From DASXRA01 sp036506155 (GTDB lineage Bacteria > Actinomycetota > Actinomycetes > Mycobacteriales > Jatrophihabitantaceae): DNA of 5,169 bases. A model generated the notes under the pieces. The model saw only the letters and a list, made by a program, of their open reading frames with translations. It was not told the DNA's origin and made no database searches. Where the stretch lies: assembly GCA_036506155.1 (NCBI GenBank), contig DASXSF010000125.1, forward strand, positions 1-5,169, in the 5' to 3' direction. Position numbers and translations under genes: made by a program. How positions within the stretch are numbered: position 1 is the stretch's first letter; the number at the start of each line of letters is the position of its first letter. Shown piece by piece: positions 1-5,000 of this stretch.

Positions 1-2
1 CG

Positions 3-848
3 ACCGACGGCGGGCTGAGCTGGGGTCCGTCCCGAGCCAGCAGCGACGGCGCCGCCGGTCTGGGCGGGCAGCCGGTGGTGCGACCCAACGGCACGGTGAT
101 CATGCCGTACCTCGCCTCGAACGGGCAGATCCGCTCGTTCCGTTCGATCGACGGGGGGACCGGCTGGCGGGCCAGCGTGCCGGTGGCCAGCCCCACCACG
201 CATCACGTCGCCGGCGGCATCCGGGTCGATGCGGACCTGCCGTCCGCGGAGGTCGATGCCGCCGGCACCGTGTACCTGGCCTTCTACGACTGCCGGTTCC
301 GTGCCGGGTGCTCATCGAACGACATCCTGATCAGCCGGTCGACCAGTGAAACCACCTGGGCGGCGCCGGTCCGGGTACCGATCGATGCGACCGGCAGCAC
401 CGTCGACCATTTTGTCCCCGGCCTCGGCGTGGACCGCTCCGCGTCCGGCTCCAGCGCGCGGCTCGGCCTCACGTACTACTTCTATCCCACCGCGAACTGC
501 ACCGCGTCGACCTGCCAGCTCAACGTCGGATACATCTCATCCACCAACGGCGGCGCAAGCTGGAGCTCAGCCACCCAGCTGGCCGGGCCGATGACGGTGT
601 CCTGGCTGCCCAACACCTCACAAGGCCGCATGTTCGGTGACTACATCTCCACCTCGGTGCTTCCCGGCGGGCCAGCCTTTCCGGTGATCCCAGTCGCCAA
701 GACGCCAAGCAGCGGACTGTTCGACCTCGCCATGTACATACCGACCGGCGGACTGTCGGTCACCGGCGGCAGCGCACGGTCCGCCGGGTCGACGGCCACC
801 CTGCCGCTCACCACAGCGCGGACCGCGACGCCGCACACCGTGCAGTGA
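3..848 (+). CDS. Sialidase-like Asp-box (BNR) beta-propeller protein, 5'-truncated by window edge
   Basis: The reading frame is open from the first complete codon, so the true start and any signal peptide lie upstream; the GTG at 75 is internal. About 281 residues are visible. Three Asp-box-like motifs (S/T-x-D/N-x-G-x-x-W) are present: TDGGLSW at 3-23, SIDGGTGW at 144-167 and SSTNGGASW at about 537-563. These mark turns in the blades of sialidase-type beta-propellers. Between them are strand-like stretches such as GTVYLAFYDCRF, and MFGDYIS, which resembles the conserved GDY segment of actinobacterial exo-alpha-sialidase-like proteins. The last ~30 residues are rich in Ser, Thr, Ala and Gly, like a disordered tail. 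Four Cys in two close pairs (CRFRAGC, CTASTC) fit disulfides in an exported protein, which is inference. Asp-boxes also occur in non-sialidases, and no catalytic Arg triad or nucleophile can be assigned, so the substrate is unknown. Confidence 0.8.
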   Translation, partial: TDGGLSWGPSRASSDGAAGLGGQPVVRPNGTVIMPYLASNGQIRSFRSIDGGTGWRASVPVASPTTHHVAGGIRVDADLPSAEVDAAGTVYLAFYDCRFRAGCSSNDILISRSTSETTWAAPVRVPIDATGSTVDHFVPGLGVDRSASGSSARLGLTYYFYPTANCTASTCQLNVGYISSTNGGASWSSATQLAGPMTVSWLPNTSQGRMFGDYISTSVLPGGPAFPVIPVAKTPSSGLFDLAMYIPTGGLSVTGGSARSAGSTATLPLTTARTATPHTVQ

Positions 849-1207
849 CGCTCGCCGTCAATCCCTTGGAAGTGCTCGAGGGCGCGCAGTTCGAAGGTCA
901 GCGTCGAATGCCACGACTCGATCACAGTCCAGGGCCGACGGGGGACGTCCCATTGACTCCTTGATGCCCAGCCGATCGAAGGCTGCGCGAAAGGTCCGGA
1001 TTGGCTACCGGTCAGACTCGGGAACGAGTTCACGGCTTGCCGCAGGCGTCGGTGATGCTGGCTAAGTCGATGCCGATGTCGGCCGGCCACGGCGGCGAGT
1101 TCGGCGGCGGCTCGGCTAAGCGACGTAAACGGTGACTGGATTCGTAGAGCTGCCGTGATCGCGGGACGGGTCTGATGTCGTATGGGACGGGCGTGCGGCT
1201 GACGCGG
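849..1207. other. Intergenic stretch without an intact gene
   Basis: This lies between the stop of the beta-propeller gene and the stop of the convergent NIPSNAP gene. The left half holds the IS3 transposase remnant. The right half (about 1018-1207) shows nothing recognisable: no ORF with a family signature and only small repeats (GGGACGGG at 1163-1170 and 1184-1191). A long minus-strand frame through 641-1090 has no ribosome-binding site and crosses the real gene, so it is not called. Confidence 0.5.
862..1017 (-). pseudogene. Remnant of IS3-family transposase (OrfB, DDE integrase core)
   Basis: Read on the minus strand, two adjacent frames give consecutive pieces of an IS3-type OrfB. Complement 992-927 encodes FRAAFDRL followed by LGIKESMGRPPSALD. 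Complement 925-869 encodes VIESWHSTLTFELRALEHF. In intact family members these join as ...SM(G/S)R-x-GSALDNAVIESWHSTLEFELR..., so about five bases (the N-A codons) appear to be lost at 926. The WHST/SFF-type glutamate region holds the last acidic residue of the DDE triad. Just upstream, complement 1017-998 resembles a frameshifted S-D-R-G-S-Q, the region around the second catalytic Asp. No intact ORF, terminal inverted repeats or target duplication could be found, so this is a dead fragment. Family assignment rests on remembered motifs. Confidence 0.72.
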
Positions 1208-1528
1208 TCAGTGCAGGGCTGAGGTTCGGGTGGGGACGGCGCGGGTGACGACGGTGCGGTCGATGAGCAGTAGGTCGGCGACGGCGGGCAAGATCTCCTC
1301 GATCCACCGGGCGTCGTCGTGAGTGGCGGCGTAGAGGGCGGCGCGGTGGGCTTCGTCGTCGAAGCGGCGGATCCATACGTAGCCGTCGGGGTCCTCGTCG
1401 TCGACGAAGGACGCGGTGATGGTCATGCCCTTGGACTGCTGGTAGGGGATGACGACGTTCTCCATGTAGCGCAACCATTCGTCACGGCGTCCGGGCTCGG
1501 TCTGGTAGCGGCGGATCTCGTAGAACAT
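1208..1528 (-). CDS. NIPSNAP family protein (dimeric alpha/beta-barrel fold)
   Basis: The 106-residue product matches the usual size of bacterial single-domain NIPSNAP proteins. It begins MFYEIRRYQTEPGRRDEW, the typical M-x-Y-E-(L/I)-R-x-Y-x-x-x-P-G opening. It then shows VIPYQQ at 26-31, DPDGYVWIRRFDDEAHR at 46-62 (the Y-V-W-x-R-F-x-(D/S)-E-x-x-R signature) and W75 before the last helix. There is no signal peptide or membrane segment, so it is probably cytosolic. The ATG is preceded by GGAG (complement 1536-1539) with 7 bases of spacing. It starts 34 bases after the stop of the MDR oxidoreductase on the same strand, so the two are very likely one transcript. NIPSNAP biochemistry in bacteria is poorly defined. 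The fold is shared with antibiotic-biosynthesis-type monooxygenases and EthD-like proteins, so a role beside a quinone-type reductase in handling small aromatic or electrophilic compounds is plausible but inferred. Confidence 0.88.
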   Translation of the reverse strand: MFYEIRRYQTEPGRRDEWLRYMENVVIPYQQSKGMTITASFVDDEDPDGYVWIRRFDDEAHRAALYAATHDDARWIEEILPAVADLLLIDRTVVTRAVPTRTSALH

Positions 1529-1562
1529 GGCGTTGCTCCGTTCGGTGGGTGCGGCGAGGGTG

Positions 1563-2534
1563 TCAGGGCGCGACGTGTAGGACGAGTTTGCCGCGAGTGC
1601 GGTTGGCTTGCCCGCGAGTGTGGGCGCGGGCGACCTCGGCCAGCGGGTACACCACCTCGACTTCGACGCGGATCGTGCCGGCGTCGATGAGTTCGGCGAT
1701 GCGGGTCAGCGCGGTGCCGTCGGGTTCGACGAGGAATGGCGTGGCGCGGACCCCGGCCGTATTGGCCGCGACCGACAACTCCGGTGACACGCCGCCGGGT
1801 ACGGCGATGATCAGCCCGCCGGGGCGCAGCACCGTCAGCGAGCGGGTGCTGGTGTTGTCGCGGGCGTCGCCGACCAGATCCAGCACGACGTCGACGTCGG
1901 AGAGCACGTCGTCGAAGGCGACCGTGGTGTGGTCGACGAGCTGGTCGGCGCCGAGCCCGGTCAACCAGTCGTGGCGGGCGCTGCTGGCGGTGCCGATGAC
2001 GTGCGCGCCGAGGTGCTTGGCGATCTGGACGGCGAAGTGCCCGACACCTCCGGCGGCGGCATGTATCAGGACGCGCTGTCCAGGTTGCACGTGCGCCGTG
2101 TCGATGAGCGTTTGCCACGCGGTCAGGGCTGCCAGCGGAACTGCGGCGGCCTGCTCGTGGGTGATCGAGCGTGGTTTACGGGCGAACTGGCACGAGGGCG
2201 CGGTGACGAACTCGGCGTAGCCGCCGGCCGCTCGCGGGAACCACGGCATTCCGTACACCTCTTCGCCGGTCGCCAGCGTGGTCACGCCGAAGCCGACCTC
2301 CTCCACGATCCCGGACACGTCCCAGCCGAGGGTGAACGGCAGCTCACCGAGCGCCCAGGCCACGCCGGCGCCGGCGCGGGTCTGCCAGTCGACAGGGTTC
2401 ACCCCCGCCGCGTGTACCCGCACGAGGACCTCGGTGGGCAGTGGCACGGGACGAGCCGCCTGGCGCAGCGTCAGCACCCCCGGGGCGCCGAAACTGTGCT
2501 GGACGACGGCAGTCATCTGTGCAGACGCGGACAC
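1563..2534 (-). CDS. NADP-dependent MDR-superfamily oxidoreductase (zinc-free, quinone-reductase-like)
   Basis: The 323-residue protein is a full-length member of the medium-chain dehydrogenase/reductase superfamily and the family predicts reduction of quinones, enones or similar acceptors with NADPH in the cytosol. The N-terminal GroES-like domain includes VLVRVHAAGVNPVDWQ (about 36-51), LGWDVSGIVEEVG (69-81) and a GEEVYG turn (90-95). The Rossmann domain has AAAGGVGHFAVQIAKHLGA at 159-177, the nucleotide-binding loop, then DVVLDLVG and VLRPGG (235-240). It ends RTRGKLVLHV, typical of the quinone oxidoreductase branch. The Cys and His ligands of zinc-type alcohol dehydrogenases are not seen. 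The GTG at 2534 is favoured because GGAGG (complement 2540-2544) lies 5 bases upstream; the ATG at 2516 has no comparable site. It is first in the pair with the NIPSNAP gene and divergent from an HxlR regulator, the arrangement of redox-controlled quinone reductases such as qor2/QorR. The substrate is not determinable. Confidence 0.92.
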   Translation of the reverse strand: MSASAQMTAVVQHSFGAPGVLTLRQAARPVPLPTEVLVRVHAAGVNPVDWQTRAGAGVAWALGELPFTLGWDVSGIVEEVGFGVTTLATGEEVYGMPWFPRAAGGYAEFVTAPSCQFARKPRSITHEQAAAVPLAALTAWQTLIDTAHVQPGQRVLIHAAAGGVGHFAVQIAKHLGAHVIGTASSARHDWLTGLGADQLVDHTTVAFDDVLSDVDVVLDLVGDARDNTSTRSLTVLRPGGLIIAVPGGVSPELSVAANTAGVRATPFLVEPDGTALTRIAELIDAGTIRVEVEVVYPLAEVARAHTRGQANRTRGKLVLHVAP

Positions 2535-2539
2535 GCGTA

Positions 2540-2544
2540 CCTCC
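2540..2544 (-). promoter_or_regulatory. Shine-Dalgarno site deciding the GTG start of the MDR gene
   Basis: GGAGG on the minus strand lies 5 bases before the GTG at 2534. The alternative in-frame ATG at 2516 has only GTCTGCACAG upstream, so the longer GTG form is preferred. Confidence 0.7.
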
Positions 2545-2604
2545 GGGAGCTTTCGTGCGCCAGACGCGGCTGCCGATCAGCCATGTTCTGCGACGCACAC
2601 CGAA

Positions 2605-2633
2605 GCTATCCTCCGGTGGGTAGTTACCCGCAA
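2605..2633 (-). promoter_or_regulatory. Candidate promoter of the MDR-NIPSNAP operon
   Basis: On the minus strand, TTGCGG (complement 2628-2633) and GATAGC (complement 2605-2610) are separated by 17 bases, an acceptable vegetative -35/-10 pair. The -10 overlaps an imperfect copy of the HxlR-type repeat (GCTATCC, 2605-2611, and GGGTAGT, 2618-2624), and the perfect palindrome lies just upstream of the -35. This fits repression or redox control by the divergent regulator. It is a pattern match only; the start of transcription is not known. Confidence 0.4.
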
Positions 2634-2641
2634 GGGCGAGT

Positions 2642-2658
2642 ACTATCCTATGGATAGT
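2642..2658. promoter_or_regulatory. Perfect inverted repeat, probable HxlR-family operator
   Basis: ACTATCC-TAT-GGATAGT is a perfect 7-base inverted repeat with a 3-base centre, in the divergent intergenic region and ending 7 bases before the ribosome-binding site of the regulator gene. Operators of DUF24/HxlR proteins are short AT-richer dyads containing TACT/AGTA- or ACTAT/ATAGT-like half-sites, and these regulators often control themselves and the divergent gene. An imperfect relative lies about 35 bases away (2605-2624). Binding is inferred from position and symmetry. Confidence 0.65.
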
Positions 2659-2665
2659 TCGGCCT

Positions 2666-2671
2666 GAGGAG
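2666..2671 (+). promoter_or_regulatory. Ribosome-binding site of the HxlR regulator
   Basis: GAGGAG lies 8 bases before the ATG at 2680 and supports that start. Confidence 0.7.
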
Positions 2672-2679
2672 TCGCACCG

Positions 2680-3063
2680 ATGAACAGGAGCAAACACGAG
2701 CACCTCGACTACGAACACGACCTGTTCGCCGAGCTGTGCCCCTGCCGGTCGCTGCTCGACCTGCTGGGCAACAAGTGGTCGACCCTCGCGATCGGCGCCC
2801 TCGACGAGGGCCCTCAGCGCTTCGGCGAATTGCAGCACAAGTTGGCAGGCATCAGTCCCAAGGTCCTCACGCAGACACTGCGCCGCCTCGAGAACTCCGG
2901 GTTCGTAGACCGCACCGTGTTCCCCGAGGTACCGCTGCACGTCGAGTACTCCCTCACCGAGCTCGGACACAGCGCCAACGTGCCCCTCGCCCACCTCCGT
3001 AACTGGGCCCTCGACAACATCACCCGCGTGCTCAACCTCAACCCGGCCGGTACATCGCCGTAG
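2680..3063 (+). CDS. HxlR/DUF24-family winged-helix transcriptional regulator, possibly redox-sensing
   Basis: The 127-residue product has the full HxlR layout. The family signature C-P-x-R-x-x-L-D-L-L-G-x-K-W is at 20-33 (CPCRSLLDLLGNKW), followed by the winged-helix core: RFGELQHKLAGISPKVLTQ at about 47-65 as helix-turn-helix, LRRLENSGFVDR at 67-78, and the wing with VEYSLTELG at 88-96. Cys20 is the conserved N-terminal cysteine that acts as thiol switch in relatives such as QorR, YodB and HypR. Here a second Cys (Cys22) makes a C-P-C motif. HxlR proteins bind as dimers to short dyads. The perfect inverted repeat immediately upstream, between this gene and the divergent MDR-NIPSNAP pair, is the likely target and would also give autoregulation. 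The inducer is unknown; a quinone or other electrophile is inferred from the neighbour. The start is supported by GAGGAG 8 bases upstream. Confidence 0.93.
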   Translation: MNRSKHEHLDYEHDLFAELCPCRSLLDLLGNKWSTLAIGALDEGPQRFGELQHKLAGISPKVLTQTLRRLENSGFVDRTVFPEVPLHVEYSLTELGHSANVPLAHLRNWALDNITRVLNLNPAGTSP

Positions 3064-3081
3064 GAAGCGCCCCGCGCTTTC
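3063..3081 (+). terminator. Possible weak hairpin terminator after the HxlR gene
   Basis: AAGCGC (3065-3070), loop CCC and GCGCTT (3074-3079) form a tight stem, extended by one G-T and one G-C pair, starting at the last base of the stop codon. Only a short run of T follows, so it is at best a weak intrinsic terminator of the kind common in high-GC actinobacteria. Confidence 0.35.
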
Positions 3082-3160
3082 GCCCGCCGACTGCGCACCA
3101 CACGGCCCAGGCGTTCGCCGCCGACGCCGGATCCGTCGCCGAGCAGCAGGGCGACCGCGA

Positions 3161-3367
3161 GCGTGTGGGCTCGGTGACCGCAGTGGACGACTTGCCGCCG
3201 GCCACGACGCGGAGCTGATCGTGGTCGCCGGTGACCCGGCCGGGGACCTGACCGGGCTGCGCCAGGTTGTGCCACGCGGTCAGTCGGTCGGCATCGACGT
3301 CCGAGACCGAAGTCAGCGGACGTCCCCAGCCCGCCTCGCGCGGTCCTTGCTGTCGCTAACCTCGTAG
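3161..3367 (+). pseudogene. C-terminal remnant of an amidohydrolase (imidazolonepropionase-like type)
   Basis: One plus-strand frame reads ACGLGDRSGRLAAGHDAEL, then IVVAGDPAGDLTGLRQVV and PRGQSVG, up to 3292, with a stop at 3365-3367. This closely follows the typical end of metal-dependent amidohydrolases: A-LGL-x-DR-x-G-x-(L/I)-x-x-G-x-DAD-(L/I)-(L/V)-VV-x-GDP-L-x-D-(I/L)-x-x-L-x-x-V, then V-x-x-G. This part closes the beta-sandwich after the TIM barrel; the metal-binding and catalytic parts are absent. Upstream, the same frame runs into an Arg-rich stretch with no family match and no start codon or ribosome-binding site after the HxlR stop. The VVPRGQSVG end also looks a few residues short. 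It is therefore called a decayed fragment. The exact left boundary is uncertain and the family call is from motif memory. Confidence 0.5.
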
Positions 3368-3702
3368 CCGGCTCGGCGATACCTCCTCGGGGCGCGGCCA
3401 AGCTACCGACCGACCCGAACGATGCGCTGATCTTGTATTGGAAGCGGGGGACGCGATAGCGCCTGATCCAGCACGGCAGCGTTGGCGGCCTGCCCGCAAG
3501 ACCCCCCGCGAAAATGCCGGTGACTGTGCGCCAGCTGCGACACTACAAGCAGCGTCAGAACGATTGATTTGTCGCAGTAACGCACGTCGCTCGCCGTCGA
3601 ACAGACGCGCGCCGATCGACGGTTCCCGCTCGACGCCGAGCCGGGACGTCCGTGACGATTCGTGGACCGAACCGCCCCATGTGAGAAGTGAGAGGGCGAA
3701 CA
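3368..3702. other. Stretch without a recognisable gene, upstream of the crotonase gene
   Basis: Short open frames occur on both strands (for example minus strand 3403-3585 and plus strand 3438-3770), but none shows a family signature, a convincing ribosome-binding site or consistent third-position G/C bias. The promoter of the downstream crotonase gene should lie here, yet no good -35/-10 pair could be picked. Together with the amidohydrolase remnant just upstream, it reads as decayed sequence. Confidence 0.4.
3691..3696 (+). promoter_or_regulatory. Ribosome-binding site deciding the crotonase start at GTG 3703
   Basis: AGAGGG lies 6 bases before the GTG at 3703. The upstream in-frame GTG at 3688 would place this site inside the coding sequence and has no better one of its own. 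Confidence 0.55.
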
Positions 3703-4427
3703 GTGATCGAGACGACGCTGGATGGAGCCGCTCTTCTTCGACTGAACCGTTCGCCGGTCAACGCGCTTGACATCGAGCTCAACGAGGCGATTGCGTCGAC
3801 GTTCGGTGGGCTGGACGGTCCAGTCGTGTTGATGGGGAGGGACCGCTGCTTCTCGGCCGGCGTCGACCTGCGCGCGATTCTTGACGGTGGGCCCGACTAC
3901 ACCGCGCGCTTCCTCGAGTCACTGGTCGCTGCATTCCTAGCGGTCTTCGACTACTCGGCCCCGGTCGTGGCGGCGGTGAACGGGCATGCCGTCGCTGGTG
4001 GATGCGTGATCGCTATGGCCGCTGATGTCCGCTACATGTCGCGCGGCACCATCGGCGTCACCGAGATCGCAGTCGGCGTGCCCTTCCCGGTGTCCCCGAT
4101 CGAGATCCGCCGGCACGTCATGGGGACGTCCGCGACGGAGGCCGCGCTCGGCGGCGAGCCAGTGACGGCGCAAGAAGCACTGCGACTTGGTTGGATCGAC
4201 GCAACCGTCGAACCCAACGAGCTGCTCGACGTCGCTGCGGCTCGCGCGCGCGAACTTGGCGCGCTGTCTCCGGAGGGGCATACGCATTCAGCAAGCGGCA
4301 ACTACACCGACCGGCGCGCACCGCGATCACGAACAGCGCCGGCGAGGACACGCTTGCAATCGAGGATTGGCGCTCCGACGAAACTCGCGCCCGCATCAGC
4401 GCTTTCGTCGCGAGCCTCGCCCACTAG
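3703..4427 (+). pseudogene. Enoyl-CoA hydratase/isomerase (crotonase) family, frameshifted near 4275-4278
   Basis: Crotonases hydrate or isomerise enoyl-CoA thioesters in the cytosol. From GTG 3703 the first 191 codons give LLRLNRSPVNALDIEL (11-26), the first oxyanion-hole segment GRDRCFSAGVDL (45-56), the second VNGHAVAGGCVIAMAADVR (92-110), and GTIGVTEIAVGVPFPVSPIEI (115-135). The last carries a Glu (E121) where hydratases have a catalytic one. AQEALRLGWIDATVEPNEL follows at 156-174. The same frame then loses similarity and runs to 4524 as Arg/Ser-rich nonsense. The expected C-terminal trimerisation region continues in another frame from 4278: AYAFSKRQLHRPARTAI ... DWRSDETRARISAFVASLAH, stopping at 4425-4427. 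Inserting one base in GAGGGGCATAC (giving GAGGCGGCATAC, Glu-Ala-Ala-Tyr) restores a normal ~241-residue protein. Either the gene is newly broken or there is a sequencing error at the GGGG run. The VPFPV variant suggests the isomerase-like side of the family; the substrate is unknown. Confidence 0.85.
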
Positions 4428-4996
4428 TGCGAACCTTTCGATCCGTCTGAGCGCATGCCGGCACTGGGACATGGACGCATACAGTCGTTCGTCTTTCGGA
4501 CGTCCCGAACGTTCGACGCCGTAGACGCCGCCAGGTGCACTCGAGAATGACTGATCTGCGCGGCGACTCGGTTGTGGCAGCTACCGCGCCAATCAGACGG
4601 TTCATGCGCGTGCTCGCACCTCGCAGCCACCACACTGCCAGTGTGGGATTTGTCGTAGGAGCGCGCGGCGTTGGCAGCGATCACTGCGCATCGGTGGCGC
4701 CGAATTGGACACCACTGGCATGAGTGGGCTGGAGTTTGCGGGCCAAGTTGTGGGCCCGGCTCTCGCGTGGGTCCACATTGGCATCCGGGGCCCGAACGCC
4801 ATAGCAGGCGGTGCCACCGTGCCGTCGGGTGCCGCAGCAGTGTGCCCCTTTTCTCGGCTGGGCACGGCTCGGTACTCGCGAACTGTGCCTGCCGAGGTTT
4901 GATGCGATCCGGAAGCCGCGCTCGTACTCACGTCCTGGGGCGGGCGGCGGACCCGGACTTCGCCGGGCACCTGGACGACACGGTCACCATCGACGG
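4428..4996. other. Stretch without a recognisable gene, between crotonase and nitrilase
   Basis: Several short frames exist, such as plus strand 4720-4902 (MSGLEFAGQVVGPALAWVHI...) and 4547-4723, and a long minus-strand frame 4602-5093, but none matches a family I recognise or has a good ribosome-binding site. Two palindromes (4495-4515 and 4630-4646) hint at regulatory DNA. The last ~70 bases, in the frame ending at 5000, have strongly G/C third positions and may be the tail of a decayed gene. Confidence 0.4.
4630..4646. promoter_or_regulatory. Perfect 8-1-8 palindrome, operator-like
   Basis: CCACACTG-C-CAGTGTGG is a perfect 8-base inverted repeat around one central base, the size of a dimeric repressor site (TetR, GntR or LacI type). 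It lies about 350 bases before the nitrilase start and is not followed by a T-run, so a terminator is less likely. A looser relative, CCACT-N6-AGTGG, is at 4712-4727. No regulator gene is visible nearby to bind it. Confidence 0.4.
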
Positions 4997-5000
4997 ATGA
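4929..5000 (+). other. Coding-biased tail of an unidentified, probably decayed ORF ending in an ATGA overlap
   Basis: In the frame that ends with TGA at 4998-5000, 22 of the 23 sense codons from 4929 end in G or C, unlike the same frame further upstream. The peptide is HVLGRAADPDFAGHLDDTVT followed by IDG. Its stop overlaps the nitrilase start as ATGA, the usual sign of translational coupling. I do not recognise the peptide. Upstream the frame is open to 4671 but looks non-coding, so the 5' part may be lost or in another frame. Confidence 0.35.

Noticed and set aside
641..1090. A 149-codon minus-strand frame containing VIESWHSTLTFELRALEHF as a real gene
   Set aside because: Only a short middle part is IS3-like. 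The rest is out of frame with the family and runs antisense to the beta-propeller gene, so only a remnant is called.
1199..1211. CTGAC-GCG-GTCAG hairpin at the NIPSNAP stop as a terminator
   Set aside because: The stem is only five bases, overlaps the stop codon and has no T-run on the transcribed strand.
1423..2118. A 231-codon minus-strand frame inside the MDR/NIPSNAP region
   Set aside because: It is very rich in Arg, His and Pro, matches no family and overlaps two well-supported genes in another frame; it is a high-GC shadow.
2814..3401. A 195-codon minus-strand frame opposite the HxlR gene
   Set aside because: Arg/Ala-rich, no ribosome-binding site and no motif. It runs antisense to the regulator's winged helix and to the amidohydrolase remnant.
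3403..3585. Minus-strand frame beginning MRYCDKSIVLTLLVVSQLAH as a small membrane protein
   Set aside because: The single short hydrophobic stretch is not followed by any supporting feature, and no ribosome-binding site or codon bias was seen.
4506..4515. CGAACGTTCG as a LexA/SOS box
   Set aside because: Actinobacterial SOS boxes have CGAAC and GTTCG separated by four bases; here the halves abut.
4720..4902. Possible small protein starting MSGLEFAGQVVGPALAWVHI
   Set aside because: The peptide looks protein-like, but third-position bias is only moderate, no ribosome-binding site is seen and no family is recognised. It could be part of a decayed gene, so it is mentioned under the gene-less stretch and not called.
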